From contig OX595985.1 in assembly GCA_951394045.1 (NCBI GenBank), forward strand, positions 124,001 to 188,000: a stretch of DNA of 64,000 nucleotides, in the 5' to 3' direction. Below the pieces are notes generated by a model, which was not told the DNA's origin, did not search any database, and saw nothing but the letters and a program-made list of their open reading frames with translations. Made by a program: the position numbers and the translations under genes. Origin of the DNA: Nitzschia sp. DOCU1. Lineage: Eukaryota > Bacillariophyta > Bacillariophyceae > Bacillariales > Bacillariaceae. Each line of letters begins with the position of its first letter. Positions within the stretch are counted from its first letter, which is position 1. This document shows, piece by piece, positions 32,791-43,953 of the stretch.

Positions 32791-33720
32791 GTGGCTTCCG
32801 GAAGGATCAAATCCTCGTCGACAGGGTCTTGAACTCCGTTTGGCCAGCTTGGTCGCAGGAAAGAAGAAGACTCCGGCATCCAGCAAATAGTATATACGCC
32901 ATTCGCCCATTCGTATTGAAAGCGCAGCCGAATGACCAAAACTGGGGACGGTGTATCGGACTCATTCTCCTTGTCTTTGTCGGATTTGCAAGGAAACGTT
33001 GCACGGACGGAAACAACGACAGCACGCATCCATTTGCCTTTGATCTCCTCAGGCGCGGGCATTGTAATGATGGTGCTCTTCGCGGTGGCCTCTTCGTTTA
33101 CTTGGGGATTGTCTGCCGATGCGCTCTCGCCAGGGGCGACTTCACTTTGAAACACCGGAAGTGCGCTCTGCTCTGCCGAAAACAAGGAAGAATTGTTCCA
33201 AAAAATTTGGGGTGGAGCGGTCGTGAGTAGAAAACAGAATCTCCGCTTGGAGAAACCCAAACTGGGGCATCGGCTCCGAACACTTCATGCTGCTTTTCGC
33301 AATAACTCGAGTCTGGCATTTGTTTCTCAAGCCACGATCGATTTAGGGGACCGTGGTTTGGTGTGTTCACAAACTCGGGTACCACCAGACTCTTTTTATT
33401 CATCTTCGACGCTGCGTACGGGCTAGCCGCGCCCTGTTCCAAACCAAGCCTCTTGTTTCTTCGTACTAGATCCGCAATGACTCCCGATGCACTCTGAGAT
33501 TTCCACATACGACCACAAGCTGAGAGTCCGGGCCGTTGTACAAGACGCAGTTATCCATGATTCCTTGAACATCGGTCAAAACAGCGTCGACTGTTGTGTA
33601 GTAGCAATTATCATATTTTTTTTGTGATCGAGACGCCGCAAGATCCAATCAAAATGCATTCCGATCGAGACGGCGCAATAGTAGCTTGGGGCTTCATCCG
33701 GAAAGAATTCTCAATTTGAT
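32727..33720 (-). pseudogene. Bromodomain protein remnant
   Basis: From about 33710 downwards the minus strand reads PSYYCAVSIGMHFDWILRRL, then in another frame YTTVDAVLTDVQGIMDNC and VLYNGPDSQLV, the usual ZA-to-BC-loop pattern of a bromodomain with the acetyl-lysine-binding Asn in YNGP. The next pieces are a basic linker (ASGVIADLVRRNKRLG) and a 177-codon frame ending at 32727 with SPVLVIRLRFQYEWANGVYT. Frames change three times. The layout resembles BRWD/PHIP-type bromodomain proteins, but no WD repeats are present. Confidence 0.6.
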
Positions 33721-33847
33721 AGACACTCCTTGTCGGAGCCGCTGTCCCACAAGCGAAGAGACTTTTCATAGAAGTAGGACCTTTTGTCGGGCTTGAGCGT
33801 CCTACCCGATGTGTAAGAGTCTTTTCGATGGAACGATTCTCCTCGAT

Positions 33848-34365
33848 TGCCTACCCCATTGTAACGAGGCAATGTACTGCGAATGAGATACAACAAGGTA
33901 CAGCTACCTTCCACCTCTTTTGACGACACTTGTTCGGTTTCGTCCCGTATTCGTTCTGTGGAATACCATGTTAAAAAGTCGACAACTAGCGATGCATCAT
34001 CTGCTGGCAAGGAGAATGACGACGACTTGAGGGCGGCATGGTTCCCAGCAGGAGTCGAGCTGGCAGCAGTGGAATGCCATGGAATGGTCAACGCCTCTTC
34101 CATAGCTGCGGTCTCGCCAGTAGAAAGCCGCTCCAAAAGACCTGAACGTAGGGGAGCTTGTCACCCAGTCGAAAGGGGCCAAAAGATTCTCCAATCGAGG
34201 CGAATTCTCCAACCTTGCCCTTGCTTGAGTCCGAGCCACAAGCTATCGATTCCACCGCAGACAAGTCATGGTATTTGGATTAGGCTCAAGAAAAGGGTAC
34301 AAGGAACGGAGTCTTTGGCCGGGAATGTCACAACTGAAAACTTTGGCGGCAGCGAGATGTCGTCT
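33848..34365 (+). repeat. 518-bp dispersed repeat, copy 2
   Basis: Counterpart of 7158-7675. Here a minus frame from 34136 continues past the repeat end to a stop at 33711, so the surrounding coding scraps are better kept than at copy 1. Confidence 0.9.
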
Positions 34366-34414
34366 TCTTGTTTGACTCCTGTGGTCGCGTCCCATATGGG
34401 CGGCATTGCCGGAG

Positions 34415-35266
34415 TCAAAGGCCGCAGCATGATGCAAAGCTGCAGGACAGGCTTTGCATTTTGCCTGCTCTTGCCAGTTTTAGGATGGTTACAAGGAATA
34501 ACCCAAGTTCCATCCTTGTGGACCCTTTTGTGTTCCAGGTTGGGGTCGTACGGCAATTCAGCGTGAGTTCTTTCGACGCGACAACGAATAGGATAACGAC
34601 CAAGATCATTATCGATGCCTTGAATCCATTCTTCGGTCCACCAAGAAGACGTTTCTGGGGCGGTGCTCGAAGCACATTGGTTCCCGCTGGTGCATTGTCT
34701 GCTGGGTTCGTACTGGAAGATTCGTTGTCTGCAGACGGCGATTCGTCCACTGGGAATGATGAGGCATGAACCTTGTCCTCATCTCTATTGTCTAGAGTAT
34801 CGTCCATTGCCTCTTCTTGAGTTGGCGCGACTCCATCCTTTTGGCGACGTTCGCCAGTCGATGTACGATCTTCTGCCGCTTCTTTGCCAAGAGATATATT
34901 CTTGTTTGTTTGTGGACCTCCACTTTGCCTGCTCTTCCTACCGGTTGCTTGCGTTTCCCCCAAAGTGGGAGCAACGCTTATATCGGATCGTCGTTGACTT
35001 GACTTGCGTGGCTTCGACCGAACGAGTTCGGCTACATCGTTAATCGCTGCCGGAAGCAAGGCCACTTCACTCGAATGATTGACCCTGAATCGTCGCGAGG
35101 GACCGCGGCTTCGCCTACCGGCAGAAATGACTCGTGCCAAATGGTACAATAAGACATCAACGGGATAGGGAAAACCCGTTACAGCCATGTCACAATCTCC
35201 AATCGTCTCGAAATTGAAAACCTGCATGGCGGAAAGGATTGGGTTAAGTACCTGGTATATCTGCAA
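34415..35266 (-). pseudogene. Chromatin-region remnant with basic linker
   Basis: A 283-codon minus frame (no ATG at its upstream end) starts with VFNFETIGDCDMAVTGFPYP and LLYHLARVISAG, then a long basic and acidic linker, then a hydrophobic run (MILVVILFVVAS). Another frame from 34556 carries LEHKRVHKDGTWVIPCNHPK, which looks more like domain sequence than the overlapping end of the first frame, so a frameshift near 34560 is likely. I assign no function. Confidence 0.4.
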
Positions 35267-35269
35267 AGC

Positions 35270-35904
35270 GATCGAATCGCAGTGAAACTACGAGGGAAAC
35301 ACGCACTTCCTTTTAAACACGAAAGTGAACTGAGACCATCGTTCGTCCCCACGAGGTACAACCCGCAATATCGACGAACAAGCCTGTGGGGAGATTACAA
35401 AGAAGAGCATTAACTGCAATGGCAAAGGCTCGTTTGTCGAATGAAATTATTACGTAAGCATGTTGCCCCGTTGGATCCGCGCGCAAATAAGATCGGATAC
35501 ATGCACGTGATAAAATAAGACTGTCTGTCTGTATGCTAATGGACAGACTGGGTACCTATGAAGCTTTCTAACATTCCTTTCCATTCGACACCTTCGACAA
35601 CGACCATGGCGGTCGGAAAGTGAATGCCTTCGTTTATCATATCATACTGTACACTACCATTGCTAATATTGCCGTACTACTGAAAGTTAGCTGCTACCTA
35701 GCTATTCTACATTATGAGTTATGGTTTCGGCTTTGTTGGGACGAAGGATGGAGCGGGGCTCTAAGCATAGACGGAACATTCTTTCATATAAACTTTATTT
35801 TGTTAAGATCGTAATTGTGTCTAGATTTGATAGTACTGTGTATGACGCAATAGTCTTTCATTGGTCTCATGGGCATTCCCGGAATATTGATGATGTGCTA
35901 TCGT
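35270..35904. other. Intergenic, no gene seen
   Basis: Only short frames. The sequence becomes AT-rich after about 35600. Confidence 0.5.
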
Positions 35905-36441
35905 CTATGAGGACAGATCATTTTGGATGGCCACCATTTCCTGTCTCAAGAGGCGGTGGCAATACTCGATCTCCATGATGAGTTTGGACATGCGGGCCAT
36001 GCGGTCCACCCGGCGACTCAAACTCTCGGACCAATTTTCTTCGGAAGCGTCCTGGCAGGGCGACACTGCTCCTTGGCGCTCGTCATCGCCCTTCTTCTCG
36101 TCAGACACATTATCCAGGCGAGGCTTTTTGAGAGGAACACTTGTGTTGCCGGTTCTGTAACGCTTTGCCACCAACGCCGATTCTTTCGCAATGATTGACT
36201 TTGTCATTTCCATGGTCAAGACACCGATCTTGTCCCATGCATCAACCATCTTTTCCGACTTGATCTCTCTAACCTTGATTACCGAGGGGGTTACAACAGA
36301 ATTGGCTTGCACAGTGACTTCATCTTTTCTCCCTGGTGATCTTTCGTAAAGTGGAACGATCTGAGGTTGCTGGCGGGTCGATGCGATACAGCTACCAACG
36401 GTTGCTGTGGGAGAGAAGTTGGAATCGGCATGAGTAACCAT
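35905..36441 (-). CDS. Small hypothetical protein with C-terminal coiled coil
   Basis: 178 codons from ATG at 36441. The first half is Ser/Thr/Pro-rich, then comes a charged helical segment (VREIKSEKMVDAWDKIGVLT), a basic patch with KKPRLD that could be an NLS, and a C-terminal heptad-like helix (DRMARMSKLIMEIEYCHRLL). No known family recognised. The frame is clean, has a proper start, and lies between a decayed region and normal genes. Confidence 0.55.
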   Translation of the reverse strand: MVTHADSNFSPTATVGSCIASTRQQPQIVPLYERSPGRKDEVTVQANSVVTPSVIKVREIKSEKMVDAWDKIGVLTMEMTKSIIAKESALVAKRYRTGNTSVPLKKPRLDNVSDEKKGDDERQGAVSPCQDASEENWSESLSRRVDRMARMSKLIMEIEYCHRLLRQEMVAIQNDLSS

Positions 36442-37140
36442 TGCGTCTTGAATAACTCGTTGCTTGCACTACAAGGGGTATCGGAATGAATATTGTGCAA
36501 ACAGGTGATGATTGTCCGATGAACATATCTTGGGGATGACAATTCGGAAACGTGGCGTGGAAAGATGGAAACAATTGCTTTTCTCGGTGTCAGAAAGGCT
36601 CGTTTTGGCTTATTGAAAAAAGCGAACACATGGGTCTCGCTTGCTCTTTAATCGATTCCGAACAAAACAGCTGGCGCTACAGAAAAGAGAGCGAAAGAAT
36701 TGGAGATTGTGTCCAGCGCACGAATCTACAATGTAGAAAGAAAACCTGTGTTGATGAGCAGTTGCCCTGTAATCGTGGCAGCAGGCAATTTGAGGAGCAG
36801 ACGGATGACTGGGTTTTCTTATATATGCCCCTTTGGGGACACGTCGCTCCTCGTCGTCCCCAGAGGCACATATTAATTTCTTACGTGGCTTATGGATTAT
36901 CCCTTGGACAAGGCGATGTTCTCCTCCATATCTATGAATTTGAAGTCCGTCTTCTGCCCACAAACAAACGACCCTAATAAATTCGCAGTTGCACTTCGTA
37001 GAAAAACAGGTGCGCTATCGCAAGAAGGATGAGTCAGAAATCTTTCCAGCTGGCCATCGGTTGATATCGTAGCTTTGACCATGGTAACCAACACTTGGCA
37101 ATTGTAATACTCGGTCGCGACAGGTGCGATAAATAACCAA
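36442..37140. other. Intergenic, no gene seen
   Basis: Short overlapping frames on both strands only; likely carries promoters of both neighbours, which are divergent. Confidence 0.5.
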
Positions 37141-37839
37141 ATGAAAGTCTGCAAATCTGCTTTCCTGACCACATCCTACGTCAAGCACCGACAAGAACCA
37201 AGCCCTGCCCGTGAAACTTTAACTGTCAGAACGCTGGCGCCGACAAATCTACCGGTAGGCGGGTTCCATGCTACGGTCGTCACGGATGTCGCAACCGGCA
37301 CGACGTCGCCTGCTGGAGTCTACGATCCAATCATGCCATCGACGGAAACCCTGCTGGGGATGGGTTTGATTGTGCTATTGTGCGGCGTCGTCGCTTGGGT
37401 TTGGCAGAATCAAGTTGTCCCGACCGCTCGGACAAATCTCGCCATTGCCAAAAGTCGAGGCCAAGTGAAGGACTATCTCGACGAACTCAGAGCCACGGAT
37501 CCTACTAAGAACTCCCCCACAATAGCAGCAGCAGCAACTGCGGAAGAGTTAGACGGTGTCACATCGCTAAACTCTACTCTTCCAATGACGAATGAAACAA
37601 CCCCTGTCGCAGCGGTAAGAAGAGATGACCGAGCGCTAGAACGATGGCTTTTCACAGATTGGCTGCGGGACAACAAATCAGAGCGAAGAGCAGGGCGTCA
37701 AAAGGAACCAGCGTTGCCGATACTCAGAGAAGCAAAGTGGAACTCGGGTGACAATCCCGTTCTTGCTGCGACATTACTCGTCGGACTGGGTGTCATCTTT
37801 ACTGCCGTGACCGAACGGATAGCGTCTTTTACTATATGA
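37141..37839 (+). CDS. Two-helix membrane protein, possibly plastid-located
   Basis: 232 codons from ATG at 37141. Residues 75-92 (LLGMGLIVLLCGVVAWVW) and 210-226 (VLAATLLVGLGVIFTAV) are clear membrane helices. Between them a charged helix (KSRGQVKDYLDELRATD), an Ala/Thr linker, and RALERWLFTDWLRDNKSERR. The N-terminus is basic and hydroxylated without a strong signal peptide, so plastid or mitochondrial targeting is only a guess; an upstream exon could add one. Family not recognised. Confidence 0.65.
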   Translation: MKVCKSAFLTTSYVKHRQEPSPARETLTVRTLAPTNLPVGGFHATVVTDVATGTTSPAGVYDPIMPSTETLLGMGLIVLLCGVVAWVWQNQVVPTARTNLAIAKSRGQVKDYLDELRATDPTKNSPTIAAAATAEELDGVTSLNSTLPMTNETTPVAAVRRDDRALERWLFTDWLRDNKSERRAGRQKEPALPILREAKWNSGDNPVLAATLLVGLGVIFTAVTERIASFTI

Positions 37840-38525
37840 TTGGTGTTGGGAAGGTCGCGTCATCGTACTGCTGGTACCACGAGGATCAGACTTGAAACGA
37901 TGTTACGATAGCAAAAGAAACCAGCCCTGATGGCGGCAGTCATGGCGTCCTTTCAAAAAATCGAACTGCTTCTTTGAGGTTCTAGCGTTGTATTGGTTAG
38001 TTGTGAGAAAACACATCAAATGAAGCGAAATAGAGCAGTCGATGATTCCTTGGTTAGGATTTGAGCATAACCTATAGTATTGAGACTGTACTTTGGCTCT
38101 TATTGTGAAGCAGCTATGTGAATCAGAATCATTGATCGTTAAGGGGCTCCTGCTTGGTTCTCGTCGTGGTCACCGCTCTTTCCCAAATCGACCTTGAGTA
38201 GTAGTTATTCTAAAAAGAAAGAAGCGCATGCCAATGGGCCGTCCCCCCCCCCCCCCCCCCCCCCCATTTGTTTATCGCATCGCTAGTGGTAGCGGGTAGT
38301 AGCTAGTACTAAATGATTGTCTCGTCGCCGAAAACTGATTGCCGGCCGCCAGGAGTTGTTCCATTATTGCGCTACGAAGCATGGGAGGGACACTTTCATG
38401 GCGGCAGTGCCCCAGCACCTGAAGTACCACCACTGTCACTAGTACTGTTAGCAGTCGTGCTGGCTTGCTGGCCCCGCAGAATTTCGTCCAAAAGTAACAT
38501 CGTCCGATCAAAGCTCCTTGTTGTA
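37840..38525. other. Intergenic with poly-C tract
   Basis: No gene. Contains a 23-base C run at 38243-38265 (G on the minus strand), lying 260 bp past the stop of the DUF6824 gene. Confidence 0.6.
38243..38265. repeat. Poly-C homopolymer, 23 bp
   Basis: Twenty-three consecutive C. Its length is the kind most prone to sequencing and polymerase slippage. The G strand may also form quadruplex structures. Confidence 0.95.
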
Positions 38526-40247
38526 CTATGCAGCCAAGAATGCGGCGATCTCCTGCGAGGAGCCTCCCATGTGCTGATGTTGTTGGGACGACAGCAAAAC
38601 ACCAGTAGTAGTGCTGGTGGAAACACCACCACCAGGGAGAGCGCTGACAAGCAGATTTCGTGTAAAATGTTCTCCTTCTTGTTGCGAATACCGTAGCGAA
38701 GATATTGCTGAAGAGGAAAAACGCTCTTCCTGTGACCCTCTTGGTGCCATGGCTGCTGCTCTCGTAGCAGCAGCTATCGCCGGATTGTAGTAGAGCTGCG
38801 ACGCAGGCAGTGGAAGTATGAATGACGGTGAGTTTTCACTTGCTCCTCTTTGATTCCAGCTACCACCTGCTGGTGGCACACCAGTTCGTAGCGAAAGTGT
38901 CGGTTCTTGCTGCTGCTGGAGAGGAGGGATATATCTTCCCGCCATGGACAAGTGAGAAGCGGGGGGCCCATGGCGAGGCAAGAAGCCTCCACCTACCAAT
39001 CCTGCAGAAGGCGGGAGCGGTTGTGGCGGCTGATTCTGCTGCTTTTGTTCTTCTTGATACAAAAGCATCCGTTGGAACTCAAGTTGTTGATGGGGTGAAA
39101 CATGAGACAGTAACAGCGATGCGGCCAACATAGTAAGCCTACTAGTTTCTGCCTCTGATACTGCTGTGGAAGTAACAGCGGCAAGAGGATTGAAAATACC
39201 TCTCGGTGATGCTGGAGTGACGCTTCCCACCGGTTTTGAATCAACGGGAGACTTTGTCAACCCCATAGGTTCGCCTTCTTGCTGGTATAACTCCTGCTCT
39301 CCCCCTCCTCGCCGCCGAATGAAGTTTCTTCTCCTTGCATCCGGAGAGCGACAGGAGGCCTTCACTCCCTCCTCCTCCTCCTCTATTCGAGAACGGGGCA
39401 CCTGTTGTCGTTCTTGCTCAACTTTCTCTTTCGCTAAATTTCCTGGTGTCGTTGCCGAGCGGAATGCCTGCGGAACTACTGATGTCGCGCCAGTACTAAG
39501 AATACTGTGGCCACGAGGAGCAAGACGAGCCGTCCTCAAATGGGCGGCGATTGCTCCTCCAAGGATAGTACTACAGGCCTTCACCTGATCCTCAGCCGCG
39601 AGGACAATCGCTGTGGTGGTCGACGTATCAGCAGGGGAGTAGTTCTTAGTGGTTCTTGTTCCCCTTGCTGCCACCAGCATACCACTACTAGCAGCACAAT
39701 TAGGCATGGCAACCTCGCCGTTGAGCGGCGACTTCTTGTTCTTCTTCTTGCCTCGAAGAGCATGACTCACTTTCTCTCGAGCTTCTGTATCATCCGCCTC
39801 GACCCAATGGCCTTCGTTCCCATCCTCGTCAAACCGCCGTAGGAACCGGCCTGGTTCACCCCATCTTCCACCCTGAACTCCCTTAACGATCTCCTGCGCG
39901 ATTGCAAGCTTCATGAAGCGACGGGCATCGCTGTACTCCGCCTTGTACCTTTCGACGATGTCGCGCAGACGGATGTTGCCAGCATGTCCTTGGTATGGTT
40001 TGCCTCTGCCGAACAGTACGTCGGACGGGAGCGGATCTGTGATGCTATTGATCATCACCCTGGTAGTGCCCTCACCACCACAAGCCGATACTTCCTCAGT
40101 GGTGCGCCTCCCCGCGTCCTCTGACATACTAGCAGCAGGAGGAACCGAAGTGGTTGTGGAAGATGAAGAAGAATCAGGACCTGCAGATGAGCGGAGAGAC
40201 GAGGAGGATAGTCTCGTTTTCGAATCTTTCTTCTCCGAGTCAAACAT
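38526..40247 (-). CDS. DUF6824-domain protein, putative diatom transcription regulator
   Basis: 573 codons from ATG at 40247. Residues 1-60 are Ser-rich. Residues 70-168 form the DUF6824 domain: DVLFGRGKPYQGHAGNIRLR, then YKAEYSDARRFMKLAIAQEI, GGRFLRRF-type core (WGEPGRFLRRFDEDG), and a closing helix before a basic KKKNKK run. The domain is expanded in diatoms and present in many predicted nuclear proteins; DNA binding is assumed and not proven. The remaining 400 residues are low-complexity (Gln/Pro/Ser/Ala) with no other domain, typical of an activation region. The gene is intact. An alternative upstream exon cannot be excluded. Confidence 0.8.
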   Translation of the reverse strand: MFDSEKKDSKTRLSSSSLRSSAGPDSSSSSTTTSVPPAASMSEDAGRRTTEEVSACGGEGTTRVMINSITDPLPSDVLFGRGKPYQGHAGNIRLRDIVERYKAEYSDARRFMKLAIAQEIVKGVQGGRWGEPGRFLRRFDEDGNEGHWVEADDTEAREKVSHALRGKKKNKKSPLNGEVAMPNCAASSGMLVAARGTRTTKNYSPADTSTTTAIVLAAEDQVKACSTILGGAIAAHLRTARLAPRGHSILSTGATSVVPQAFRSATTPGNLAKEKVEQERQQVPRSRIEEEEEGVKASCRSPDARRRNFIRRRGGGEQELYQQEGEPMGLTKSPVDSKPVGSVTPASPRGIFNPLAAVTSTAVSEAETSRLTMLAASLLLSHVSPHQQLEFQRMLLYQEEQKQQNQPPQPLPPSAGLVGGGFLPRHGPPASHLSMAGRYIPPLQQQQEPTLSLRTGVPPAGGSWNQRGASENSPSFILPLPASQLYYNPAIAAATRAAAMAPRGSQEERFSSSAISSLRYSQQEGEHFTRNLLVSALPGGGVSTSTTTGVLLSSQQHQHMGGSSQEIAAFLAA

Positions 40248-42046
40248 CAGTTTTGGTTTCTTCTTGTTCTTGTACTATCCGCCTCGGGAGAAGCGCCATC
40301 ATCATGGTACCGTAGTATGACACGATCCTTTCCCTAAAATCGGCTAACCGCTTTACCGGGGTTTGATATGGCTAGCTATTGTCCCGGTTTTCCAAGGTTG
40401 CCGTCCAATCTGGCTTGCTGTAGTCGTTACTACTACTACTAGCTAGCTAGCAGCCAGTCCGCTCGCCCTCTCCTCGAAGTGGTGGTACTCGATTAGACAA
40501 CGCGAGACATGCGGAGAGTAAAGAGCTCATCACCAGGTCTCCCAGAATGAGTTCCTTCTTCTAGCAATCAGTGAGAACCAGTTGTTCCGCCCAAGCACTC
40601 ATCCGCTAGTATCTCAATCGGCGCCTGCATAAAGCGTCGACTTATAAGTCAATGTCTGTAGAAAAGAAATGAATAAAACAAAGAAAATTGTTGAGATCAT
40701 TAGCAAGGTTTGTCACAAACTACAGGATGGAGCAAGCAATCGCTTCTATCCCAGGAAAAACAGGTTCCCCAAGAAGACGCTTTCGTGTAGGATGCACATG
40801 TAGCAACCATCATTGGACTCTGACACATTCCGATCGTATAATTCATAATCCCAGCAAAGTGGGCGCGCCTCGGGTTTCGCAATGCTGGCGGTACATCCGC
40901 GAAAGACCCCAGCCCATTCTTTGATAGTCCCTTAAGAATGATGTGATACTCCCAGATCTAGCTAGCCACGATCCATTTTGAATCGTTTTGCCTTTTTGAC
41001 AAAACAGCCACTAGCTCTCAAGTTCCACAACGGCTCTTAAAGAAGTCGACCAACGAACGGACTCTGAATCTCTCGAGGCGACACAATCGCAAAGCGCAAC
41101 TCCAAGACATTTCAGACGGCACTTCCTAATCTAACGAAAGATCTTCATTGTCCAATGATGGCGCACACGAATAGGGATTGCTCCTATTCCCCCACGAGCT
41201 GCGTAGTCATGTGTCTGCTGTTACAGCAGCCAGCGTATAATAGCACAGCAAGATCCTTTCGAGTCTCCTTTTGAGTTAACGCACGTACAATGCGTGCTTT
41301 GACAGTCATGTTTGAGACTCAGAACCCAGTGCTTATGTCGTTGGCATTCATTGACTCGTATAAAGGATTTTGCTGTGTTGTGTTGTGTTGTGCTGTGCCG
41401 AGTCCACTGGTCTTGGCGCTGCCACCCCATGTTGGATCCGTGCCGAAAATGCATCAAGCCGCGTTTTACTCACTAGAGAGGACTTTTTGCCTACTCCAAA
41501 CCTTTCTACTACATCCTGGGAATCATCGACCGTACGTTCCTGTATTTACAACAGAGGGTCTCGGGGGATCGAGAGGACATTGACATTGATTTGCTGGATT
41601 TTGTTTGTTTCAAGCCCGAAGCACAAAACATCTCTGAGATTTATGAAATGATGGAATGATCGAATGGATCTCCTCTCTTCGTGTCGCGTCGTCCTAAATT
41701 CCTCGCGCGATTTTCGCGCGTAAAAGCCCATAACCTGAACTGACGTTCAGTTACTACAGTCAATAGCGAGGAGACTCGGGAAAGGAGCAAGAGATACAAC
41801 GGGAATAGCTAGAAGACATTGTGCATGGGATTCTTGCGGACTCGATAGACGTTACGTGACGGTGTCCGCCTTTATATGCAGCAGCAGCAGCAGCAGCAGC
41901 CGTGATCAGCCATCTTGAACAGTCAGTTCTGCGAGAACAAGCCCCATAGAGTGGGCGAAACAAACAAACAAACAAACAAACAAACAAACAATAAAGGTAA
42001 ATGGTCTCATCAGGATAATTCTAGCAATCTTAACCTCATTCTACTT
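40248..42046. other. Intergenic, 1.8 kb, with microsatellites
   Basis: No gene supported. Contains a TACTACTACTACTAGCTAGC run near 40428, a TTGTG repeat at about 41372-41395, a GCA repeat at 41878-41900, and an AAAC repeat at about 41958-41990. A short acidic plus frame ending ISEIYEMME at about 41660 could be a gene end, but nothing upstream supports it. Confidence 0.5.
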
Positions 42047-43846
42047 TTACTTTTGCTTTCCTTCTTGTTCTAAAGCCCGCATTCGTTTCCGCCACGTCGT
42101 AATACTCATATCCCCAATCCTCTCCAATGGCGGCGGATGATCCTTGGCCCAATCGGTAAATTTGGATTGCCACATGTAAGATTCTTTGTGAGATCCACCA
42201 AATAGTTCCCACAGTTCCAAGTCGCAATGCCGAAATGCTTGTTGAATCCGATTCCATTCTACCGAGCCCGGTTCTTTGGCAGCCAATGGCCATTTGCCGT
42301 CGGCAGTACACAACAAGGCACCCACATAACTTTGTCCGGCTTTTCTAGCAGCTCCCGAATAGTGCAAGACAGCCCAACTCAAATCATCCGCCGTGTCCAC
42401 CGTAGTCCAATGTTCTTCACTCACCATGCCATTATCCAAGGTTGTCAGAGTCCATGCGCCTGGACTCGTCTTGTTTTCCTTTTGACTCCAATGTTGTCGA
42501 GGAGTACAACGATAATGACGTTTACACCAAATCAATTCTCCATCCAAAGTTTCCACACAAAAGACGGGATCGTACCACAACGACAATGTTCTTTCAGAGG
42601 AAGAAGGATAAAAGATTTGATGTTGCATCGGAAAGGCATCGTAGGCTGGATTCGCCCCCACGACAATTTTCCAACTCCACGGTGCTTTGGTGGATGTTGC
42701 AGCTTGTGGATGATCCAAATGTCCAATATAAATTTGCCTTGCCCGTTCGTGATTCAAAGGTTGACCTCTCCAAGTCTTTAAAAGGGGAACGCGTGGTTGT
42801 TTCAAAATGGGCGAGTCACATTGAAAGCAATTGTTTTGTTGTAGGATACACAGTGTAAAGTCTTCGAGTTGCGGCGTTTCATTGGATACAATGACGCGAT
42901 AACTTCCCACTTGATCTCGTAAATCCAGGCTATTCAGTAAATCAATAGCTTTTTTGGATTTTGGATCGGTCAATGCGGCTTGAATTTGCGGTCCACAACA
43001 TTGAATCATAGTGGAGAATTCTTGAATATTGCGTAGGGGTCCCTTTTCCCAGCTGGGATTAATGTCTGATTTGACCACGTCTATCGGCTTGATAAGAGTA
43101 TGAATCGTAAATAACATTGCAAAAATGTAATCTTCCGATGACTTGCGTGCCAACAAAATGTCTGTCTTGCGCAATAAACGTTGATGTGATGCGAATGTCG
43201 TCCAAGGCGCCAGTCGAGTCAGAATCATTGTTTGCCATGTCGTCGTCGCCGCTGAAAACGTTCCCACAAAGCGTTGTTGAAATGTGGCGGGAGCACAAGT
43301 TGGATCACAAAGCACGGCTTGAATACTAGTAGTGGTTTGCAAGAGTTGTTGGAGCCTGGCTTGTTCATCGGCAGTCGCAACACCCAAAACTACGACAATC
43401 TTGGTATCGGTAGGCAATGTCGTGGGGCTACTACTGTCGTTGTCGTCGTTGTCGTCGTCGTTGTCCATGACGAGATTCATGGCCTGAGCGACAATTGAAT
43501 TGTCGCAACTGTTACTATTGTCTGAAGTTTGTACAAAATGCGGCAAACGCTTGGCGAGTTGCTCTGCCACTTGAAACCACGTTGGATTCGGTAACGGAGA
43601 CGTGGCACCATATCCCGAAGGCGCGGATCCAGCTACCAAGACGACTCGGGCTGTTTCATCATCATGAGAAGAATGTGCAGTGGTAGTAGAGAGGGCAAGG
43701 CAAGAGTACGACGATCGCAGTCGCGTTGCTTTCGTGGGTGCCGTAAAAGCGTCTACTGCCTGAATTATTGACGACGACGACGACGACAGTAACAACCACA
43801 GTAATAATAACTGTAATACAAAGCTGAAATGATACTTTTTGCTCAT
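42047..43846 (-). CDS. Violaxanthin de-epoxidase-related protein, plastid-targeted
   Basis: 599 codons from ATG at 43846 (MSKKYHFSFVLQ). A signal peptide with a Leu core (residues 8-20) ends at QAVDA|FTAP: Phe right after the cleavage point is the diatom plastid-import signature. The C-terminal half matches the lipocalin-type VDE fold of the VDE-related (VDR) group: LWYDPVFCVETLDGELIWCK (423-442), a TLTTLDNGMVSEEHW strand pair, and DDLSWAVLHYSGAARKAG (485-502), with Cys-rich NNCFQCD before it. VDE-type enzymes remove epoxide groups from xanthophylls in the thylakoid lumen under high light; the exact role of VDR members is less clear. The frame stays open upstream for 70 more codons, but those translate a GT microsatellite and have no targeting logic. 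Confidence 0.82.
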   Translation of the reverse strand: MSKKYHFSFVLQLLLLWLLLSSSSSSIIQAVDAFTAPTKATRLRSSYSCLALSTTTAHSSHDDETARVVLVAGSAPSGYGATSPLPNPTWFQVAEQLAKRLPHFVQTSDNSNSCDNSIVAQAMNLVMDNDDDNDDNDSSSPTTLPTDTKIVVVLGVATADEQARLQQLLQTTTSIQAVLCDPTCAPATFQQRFVGTFSAATTTWQTMILTRLAPWTTFASHQRLLRKTDILLARKSSEDYIFAMLFTIHTLIKPIDVVKSDINPSWEKGPLRNIQEFSTMIQCCGPQIQAALTDPKSKKAIDLLNSLDLRDQVGSYRVIVSNETPQLEDFTLCILQQNNCFQCDSPILKQPRVPLLKTWRGQPLNHERARQIYIGHLDHPQAATSTKAPWSWKIVVGANPAYDAFPMQHQIFYPSSSERTLSLWYDPVFCVETLDGELIWCKRHYRCTPRQHWSQKENKTSPGAWTLTTLDNGMVSEEHWTTVDTADDLSWAVLHYSGAARKAGQSYVGALLCTADGKWPLAAKEPGSVEWNRIQQAFRHCDLELWELFGGSHKESYMWQSKFTDWAKDHPPPLERIGDMSITTWRKRMRALEQEGKQK

Positions 43847-43918
43847 GATTGTAGTTGTAGTTTTGTTGCTGACGAACAAATGGCGGCAATAAAATAATGG
43901 AGTGGGATGCGATCTTTC

Positions 43919-43953
<35 letters not shown>

